Source: CAZLRH01 sp964562015
GTDB taxonomy: Bacteria > Verrucomicrobiota > Verrucomicrobiia > Opitutales > JABDGR01
DNA: 64,000 bases
Reading direction: 5' to 3'
Assembly (NCBI GenBank): GCA_964562015.1
Contig: CAZLRH010000017.1
Location: forward strand, 1 to 64,000
Shown: piece by piece, positions 59,130-64,000 of the stretch
How positions within the stretch are numbered: the first letter of the stretch is position 1
Layout: every line of letters begins with the position of its first letter
Translations under genes and position numbers: made by a program
The notes under the pieces: generated by a model
Database searches by the model: none
Told to the model about the DNA's origin: nothing
The model's input: the letters and a program-made list of their open reading frames with translations, nothing else

Positions 59130-61348
59130 AAAATTTCCTCCGTTGTCTCAGCCTGCTCCTTGGGTTCGCCGCCCTGGCACCCGGGCGCGCGCCGGCCGCG
59201 GAGGCCCCGTCTGCGCCGAGCCCCGCCGCCGACGTGAAGGTCAATGGCAACGGCACCGTGATGCTGCGCCTGCCGGACATTGGCATCTTTGACGCCGTGC
59301 TGATTTATCAAAAGCTCACCGGCAAGAGCGCCATCCTGCCGGACTCCATCAACGCCGACCAACGCATGACCATCATGGCCCCGGAGCCGGTGCCGACGGA
59401 AAATGCGGTGCAGATGCTGGCTTCCGCCTTGTTGTTGAACGGCTATGCCTTGGTGCCGGACGAGGAGGGGCGCGTCAAAGTGGTGTCGGTGAAAAACGAC
59501 AATCCCCGTGGCGCCGGCACGCCGGTTTACACAGGCCCGGCCTCGGCGCTGCCCCACGATGTGCCGGTGATTACTTATTTCATGCCGTTCACATATTTGT
59601 CGGCGGCGGAAGCGGAAGCTGTGTACCGCCCGCAGGTGGCCTTGAATGCGCCCTACGGAGCCATTGTGCCGGTGCCCTCCGCCCGCGCGCTGCTCATCAC
59701 CGAAAACGTCGCCGTCATCCGCCAGCTCATTGCCATCAAGGACCTGATTGACGTGGCGCGGACGGACATGCGCGTCGAGTTTGTCCAATTGGTCAGTGCC
59801 AGCGCCAACGTGGTGGTGGACTCGATTAATGAAATTCTCCTCGGCAAAAATACGAACCCGCAGGATCCGGGCAACGTGAACCTCAGCCTCGGCAATGGCA
59901 TGGCCACCGACGTGTCCACGCGCAACGTGCGGCTCCTGGCCGACGCCCGCACCAACCGCGTCATCATCACGGCGCCCGTTTCCGCCATGCCGATGCTGCA
60001 AGCGCTCGTGGCGCGGTTCGACGATGCAGCCCAAAGCGGCGACCCCACCGAGCACAAACTGAAGTATGTCGCGGCGGCCGATGTGCTGCCGATCCTGCGG
60101 GCGGCGTTGATCGAGCCTGGCAAGACCGGCGAGATTGATTCCTCGAATCTTTCCACGCCCACGAGCAGTACTTCGAGTTCGAGCTACAGCTCCTCGAGTT
60201 CTTCCGGAAGCTCCGATATGTCCGGTAGCAAGGATGTGTCCTCACGCGTGGCAGTGAAGGATGACACGGACAAGGCCACCTCCGTCATCGTCGGCAAAAC
60301 GCGGTTGATTGCCGACAACCGCACGAACACCATCGTCGTCATCGGGCCGCCGGGCAGTTCGAAAATGGTGGACCAGGTGCTCGCGGTGGTCGATCGCCCG
60401 CCGAAGCAGGTTTATCTGTCCACGGTCATCGGCCAAATGTCCAACACCGGCTCGCAGGAATTGGGCATCGATATTTTGCAGAAATTTACGGGCAGTCCGA
60501 ATCTCGGGGTGGGGACGATCTCCAATCCATTTAAGGTGACCGGCCCGGTCAACCCGCAGGGCGTGCAAATCGGCACCAGCGCTATTACGCAAGCCGCCGC
60601 CGGCACGAATGTTTACGGGCTCGCGGGTAATACCATCGCGTTTTATGTCCAGGCTTTGCAGCAGACCAACCGTTTCCGCATTCTGTCCCGCCCGTCAGTT
60701 TACACGTCGAACAACAAGAAGGCCATCATCTCATCCGGCTCGGATCAGCCCGTGCCCTCGTCCACCCAGTCGAATCTCGTGGCCAATGGCAATGCGACGA
60801 ACACCTCGACGGTGCTCAACACCAACGTGCAGTACAAGACCGTGGTGCTGGAACTGGCTGTGGTACCGTTGATCAACGCCAACAACGAGGTCACGCTCAA
60901 CATTGCGCAGCGCAACGACAGCCTCGGCGACAACGTCGTCGTGGGCAGCACGACCGCCCGCGCCATTAACACCCAGGAGTTGACCACGTCCATCACCGTG
61001 GCCAACGGTCAGACGGTCGTCCTCGGCGGCTTACTCTCCGACCGCGACGACCTGGAAAAAACCGGCACGCCCATCCTGAGCGATCTCCCGATTCTCGGCG
61101 CGCTTTTTTCCAACACCAAGAAAATCACCACCAAGAACGAGCTGATCATTCTCATCCAGCCCATCGTCATCGAATCGCCCGAATTGGCCGAATTGCAGAA
61201 GGACCAGCAGGTGCAAACCGAGGGCCTCGACCAGGAGGCGGTCAAGTTCTTGAACCAGGGCAACAGCACGATGAAGACGCCGGCAGAGCAAACGCATCAG
61301 TTCCTGCGCGACGTGTTCAATCTGCCGCCGCCGGTGCCCCATCGTTAG
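59126..61348 (+). CDS. gspD: Type II secretion outer-membrane secretin GspD
   Basis: 740 residues with a signal peptide (LSLLLGFAALAPGRAPAAE), N-domains (FVQLVSASANVVVDSINEIL, LLADARTNRVIITAPVSAMPML, LIADNRTNTIVVIGPPGSSKMV) and the secretin core (RILSRPSVYTSNNKKAIISSGSDQPVPS, NGQTVVLGGLLSDRDD, LPILGALFSNTK). A Ser-rich spacer at about residues 345-370 separates two N-domains. It forms the outer-membrane channel of the T2SS. Confidence 0.94.
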   Translation: MKNFLRCLSLLLGFAALAPGRAPAAEAPSAPSPAADVKVNGNGTVMLRLPDIGIFDAVLIYQKLTGKSAILPDSINADQRMTIMAPEPVPTENAVQMLASALLLNGYALVPDEEGRVKVVSVKNDNPRGAGTPVYTGPASALPHDVPVITYFMPFTYLSAAEAEAVYRPQVALNAPYGAIVPVPSARALLITENVAVIRQLIAIKDLIDVARTDMRVEFVQLVSASANVVVDSINEILLGKNTNPQDPGNVNLSLGNGMATDVSTRNVRLLADARTNRVIITAPVSAMPMLQALVARFDDAAQSGDPTEHKLKYVAAADVLPILRAALIEPGKTGEIDSSNLSTPTSSTSSSSYSSSSSSGSSDMSGSKDVSSRVAVKDDTDKATSVIVGKTRLIADNRTNTIVVIGPPGSSKMVDQVLAVVDRPPKQVYLSTVIGQMSNTGSQELGIDILQKFTGSPNLGVGTISNPFKVTGPVNPQGVQIGTSAITQAAAGTNVYGLAGNTIAFYVQALQQTNRFRILSRPSVYTSNNKKAIISSGSDQPVPSSTQSNLVANGNATNTSTVLNTNVQYKTVVLELAVVPLINANNEVTLNIAQRNDSLGDNVVVGSTTARAINTQELTTSITVANGQTVVLGGLLSDRDDLEKTGTPILSDLPILGALFSNTKKITTKNELIILIQPIVIESPELAELQKDQQVQTEGLDQEAVKFLNQGNSTMKTPAEQTHQFLRDVFNLPPPVPHR

Positions 61349-61352
61349 GCGA

Positions 61353-62402
61353 ATGCCCATGTCTCACCCCGCGAAATTCAAGGTGGCCGCCCGGCAGTAC
61401 TCCACTCGAGTCGGTGCTGCCCTGACGATTTTAATTCTGGCTGTCAGTGGGGCGGTGCTGGCCGGTTGCGGGCGCACCGCGGCGGTGACCCCGACGTACA
61501 AAATTGCGATGATTCCCAAGATGAACAGCAGCGAGTATTGGGATGTCGTGCACGCCGGGGCGGACGAAGCGGTGGCCGAGCTGAACCGCAACGGCGCCCA
61601 TGTCGAATTGATTTGGCACGGGCCTGACGACGAGGGCGCGCAAGATCGGCAGATTGCGTTGATCGACGATTTCGTGCGCCAGCGGGTGAGCGCCATCATC
61701 CTCTCGCCGCAAGACCGCAGCCGCATGGCGGGCCCCGTGGCGGCGGCGGCGGCGACGGGCATACCAGTCATTACCTTTGACTCCACCCTCAATGCCCTGA
61801 ATCCCACCGATGTCACCGCGTATGTGGGCACCGACAATTACGCAGCGGGCCGCGTGACCGCCGACTATGTGGCCCAGCGCCTCGGCGAGAAGGGTCATGT
61901 CTTGATGCAACGGTATTTGGCCGGCTCCGCTTCTTCCATGGAACGCGAGGCGGGGTTTGCCAATCGCCTGGTCGAGGCGCACCCCGGCGTCACGCTGTTG
62001 CCGTGGAATGAATATACCGGACCCGAGCGCACCGCCGCGTTGCAAAAATGCCGCGACGCCCTCGCGGCTTATGGTCCGCAGGCGGACGCCATTTTTGCCT
62101 CCACGCAATTCGTGGGCAACGAAATGCTGCGTGCCGTGCATGAAACCAATCCGGCCAAGCCGATTCCGCTGGTGGTTTTCGACACCAATCCCGTGCTCGT
62201 GGATGCCCTGCGCCAGGGCGAGGTGGATGCGCTCGTGATTCAGTCTGAAAAACAAATCGGCCGCGACGCCGTCCTGTTGGCCTATCGGAAAGTGCGGGGC
62301 GAAGTGGTGTCGCGCACGTCTTTTACGCCGGTCACCATTGCCACGCGGGCCAACATGGGGGAGCAGAAAATCCAGGAGTTGCTTTCGCCGACGGGTCACT
62401 GA
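61353..62402 (+). CDS. Periplasmic sugar-binding-type lipoprotein (type 1 PBP)
   Basis: 349 residues with a lipoprotein signal ending in VLAGC, then a ribose/galactose-binding-protein fold: KIAMIPKMNSSEYWDVVHAGADEAVAEL, AIILSPQDRSRMAGPVAAAAATGIPVITFDS, YVGTDNYAAGRVTADYVAQ and DAIFASTQFVGNEMLRAV. Such proteins deliver small sugars to ABC importers or sense them. No permease or ATPase gene is adjacent. It starts 4 bases after gspD, so it may be co-transcribed with the T2SS operon. Confidence 0.85.
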   Translation: MPMSHPAKFKVAARQYSTRVGAALTILILAVSGAVLAGCGRTAAVTPTYKIAMIPKMNSSEYWDVVHAGADEAVAELNRNGAHVELIWHGPDDEGAQDRQIALIDDFVRQRVSAIILSPQDRSRMAGPVAAAAATGIPVITFDSTLNALNPTDVTAYVGTDNYAAGRVTADYVAQRLGEKGHVLMQRYLAGSASSMEREAGFANRLVEAHPGVTLLPWNEYTGPERTAALQKCRDALAAYGPQADAIFASTQFVGNEMLRAVHETNPAKPIPLVVFDTNPVLVDALRQGEVDALVIQSEKQIGRDAVLLAYRKVRGEVVSRTSFTPVTIATRANMGEQKIQELLSPTGH

Positions 62403-62414
62403 ATCGGCGCGATT

Positions 62415-63680
62415 TTACGAGGGGCGCAGCGCGTTCACCGCCTGAAAAATTCCGCTCATCATCGAAAAGGCAATCAGGCCCACGAGCAGCGCCATGATGA
62501 TGATGATCACGGGTTGAATCATCGCTGTCAGCGCGGAGATGCTCTTATTCAGTTCCTTGTCGAAGCGCGCCGCGGCCTTTTCCAGCGCCTTGGGGAGGTC
62601 TCCGGTTTGCTCGCCCAGGACGACCAGGTTGAGAAATTCCGGTGGAAAAACGTCGGTGCGCCCGAGGGCCTGCGAGAGCGACGCGCCGTCCGCCACGCGG
62701 TCTCGCGCCAGCGCGAGGGCGTGATTCAGCCGAGCGTTGGGCGTGGCGGCTTGCACCAGCCGCAGTGAGCCGAGCAGCGGCACGCCGTTTTGCAAGAGCA
62801 CGGCCAGGGTTTGCGCGATTTGTGCGAAAATACCGTTGGCCACGACGCGGCCGACCCTGGGCAGCCGCAGCTTTTGTTCGTCCCAAAACGCGGCGCCGCC
62901 CGGCGTGCGCAACGCCATTTTCGCGCCTGTGATGAGCGCGGCGATAATGATCGCACCGAGCCACCAATAATGCAGCACGCCCTCGCTAAAGCCGATGAGC
63001 ACGCGCGTGACCAGCGGCATGCCCGCGCCGCCGCTGCCGAAGAGCGACTTCATTTGCGGCACCAGGTATGTCATGAACACCAGCATCAGCACCGCCGCCG
63101 CAAAAATCATGAAGGCCGGGTAAATGAGCGCACCGCGCACGCGGCTTTTCAAGTCCTCCATCATCAGCAACTGCTGTTGCTGGCGGCGCAGGATTTTTCC
63201 CAGCGCGCCGCTTTGCTCGCCGGCCTGCACCATGTTCAGGTACAATTCATCAAAGGAACGCGACGTCCGCCGCAACGCCGAGGAAAACGACTGCCCTTCG
63301 CGCAGCAACTCGCGCACTTGCCGGGCCAGCGGCACGAGCGGCGAGCCGCCTTTTTGCGTCGCGAGCACTCCGAGCGCGCCTTCCAGTTGCATGCCCGAAT
63401 CCAGCAGGTCCGCCATTTCCTCCGTAAAATCAAGCAATTGCCGGCGCGACAGGCGGACGGGACCCACCGGCCCACGCTCGGCGGACTTGGCCGGCGCGCT
63501 CGTAGTGTGGTGCGAAGCGGAGGCAGTGGCGGCGGTCGCGGCGTGGGTCTCGTCCAGATTCAGTGGTTGCAAACGTTGCCGGGCCAGCCGGTCGAAGGCT
63601 TCATTCCGGCTGCCTGCCTCGACGCGTCCTTCGACACGTCGGCCGGTGCCATCCAGAGCTTGATAGGAGAAAACCGGCAT
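62415..63680 (-). CDS. gspF: Type II secretion inner-membrane platform protein GspF
   Basis: 421 residues with the GspF/PilC plan: N-terminus FSYQALDGTGRRVEGRVEAGSRNEA, two homologous T2SSF domains (FTEEMADLLDSGMQLEGALGVLA and FAQIAQTLAVLLQNGVPLLGSLRLVQ, each with GEQSGALGKIL/GEQTGDLPKALEK) and three membrane helices. It lies 8 bases after gspE on the minus strand, convergent to the rest of the T2SS genes. Confidence 0.94.
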   Translation of the reverse strand: MPVFSYQALDGTGRRVEGRVEAGSRNEAFDRLARQRLQPLNLDETHAATAATASASHHTTSAPAKSAERGPVGPVRLSRRQLLDFTEEMADLLDSGMQLEGALGVLATQKGGSPLVPLARQVRELLREGQSFSSALRRTSRSFDELYLNMVQAGEQSGALGKILRRQQQQLLMMEDLKSRVRGALIYPAFMIFAAAVLMLVFMTYLVPQMKSLFGSGGAGMPLVTRVLIGFSEGVLHYWWLGAIIIAALITGAKMALRTPGGAAFWDEQKLRLPRVGRVVANGIFAQIAQTLAVLLQNGVPLLGSLRLVQAATPNARLNHALALARDRVADGASLSQALGRTDVFPPEFLNLVVLGEQTGDLPKALEKAAARFDKELNKSISALTAMIQPVIIIIMALLVGLIAFSMMSGIFQAVNALRPS

Positions 63681-63687
63681 GGCGAAT

Positions 63688-64000
63688 CTACTTGGAGGGA
63701 GCCGCCGCTGGTTTGTCGGTCGCGGTCACGCGTTGAATTTCTTCCAGTGAAGTGCGCCCGTCCATGGCCTTGAAGAGGCCATCAAGGCGCAGCGGTTTCA
63801 TGCCGTCCTCGAGCGCTTGGCGCTGCAAGTCCGCGTTGGTCGCGCGGTTGGCCACCAATTCCTGGAGCGCAGGAGTCATGCGGCAGATTTCCATGATGGC
63901 GAGGCGTCCGGCGTAACCGGAGTTGCGGCAGGCGGGGCAGCCGGCGGCCTTGAAAAAATGATGCTTGGTGCCCGGATCCATCCCGAGGCTGCGCATTTGC
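63688..64000 (-). CDS. gspE: Type II secretion ATPase GspE, C-terminal part only
   Basis: The visible 103 residues contain the end of the GspE zinc-binding region (FFKAAGCPACRNSGYAGRLAIMEICRMT) and the C-terminal SubUnit-contact region (MKPLRLDGLFKAMDGRTSLEEIQRVT). The ATPase core and Walker motifs lie beyond the window's right end. GspE drives pseudopilus assembly with GspF, whose gene follows. An internal ATG at 63996 is not the true start. Confidence 0.9.
   Translation of the reverse strand, partial: QMRSLGMDPGTKHHFFKAAGCPACRNSGYAGRLAIMEICRMTPALQELVANRATNADLQRQALEDGMKPLRLDGLFKAMDGRTSLEEIQRVTATDKPAAAPSK

Noticed and set aside
1..64000. tRNA, rRNA, CRISPR arrays, transposase genes and replication origins
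   Set aside because: None was seen in gaps or on either strand. Gaps are short and were read through for regular repeats and cloverleaf-like sequence.

Overview
The window is high-G+C bacterial DNA, densely coded on both strands. Several traits together point to Verrucomicrobiota, most likely the Opitutales/Opitutaceae side: an exosortase, a periplasmic glucan synthesis protein, GH29 fucosidase, an ECF sigma/anti-sigma-like pair, a type II secretion operon and a Ysc-type type III secretion system (T3SS). The taxonomic placement is inference; no rRNA or tRNA gene is present to fix it.

Layout. 1-20 kb is ordinary chromosome: a truncated opgG, a vapBC-type toxin-antitoxin pair, a small lipoprotein, an exosortase, glgA, an exported rhodanese, an ECF sigma factor with a membrane partner, an MMPL exporter fused to a lipid acyltransferase, lipoproteins and a GT2 glycosyltransferase, an alpha-L-fucosidase, an ABC-F ATPase, a PqiA-like protein and two methyltransferases.

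20.1-51.9 kb is an apparently complete T3SS locus whose gene order closely follows the Yersinia virulence plasmid. On the minus strand are sctD, a YscE-like gene, two tandem needle genes sctF, a YscG-like gene, sctI, J, K, L, N, O, P, Q, R, S, T and U. On the plus strand are an LcrG-like gene, a candidate tip gene, a SycD chaperone gene, the two translocator genes (sctE, sctB), a CesT-like chaperone, the secretin sctC, the gatekeeper sctW, a SycN-like chaperone, sctX, sctY and sctV. Non-standard parts are a FliO-like gene beside sctU, a GT9 glycosyltransferase with a four-cysteine motif between the two arms, a fatty-acyl-AMP-ligase-like protein that has lost its catalytic signature directly behind sctV, and a class I chaperone followed by an 850-residue protein with a SopB/IpgD-type inositol-phosphate phosphatase active site. 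That last pair is the best effector-chaperone candidate in the window.

51.9-64 kb holds a secreted clan GH-A-like glycosidase (after a bidirectional terminator), then the type II secretion operon gspG-H-I-J-K-L-M-(C/N/P-like)-D with mostly overlapping start and stop codons, a periplasmic sugar-binding-type lipoprotein, and convergent gspF-gspE (gspE cut by the window end).

Most gene starts, especially in the T3SS locus, lack a purine-rich Shine-Dalgarno sequence and instead follow C/A- or pyrimidine-rich leaders ending in ccATG. This makes start calls depend on homology and overlap rather than on ribosome-binding sites.
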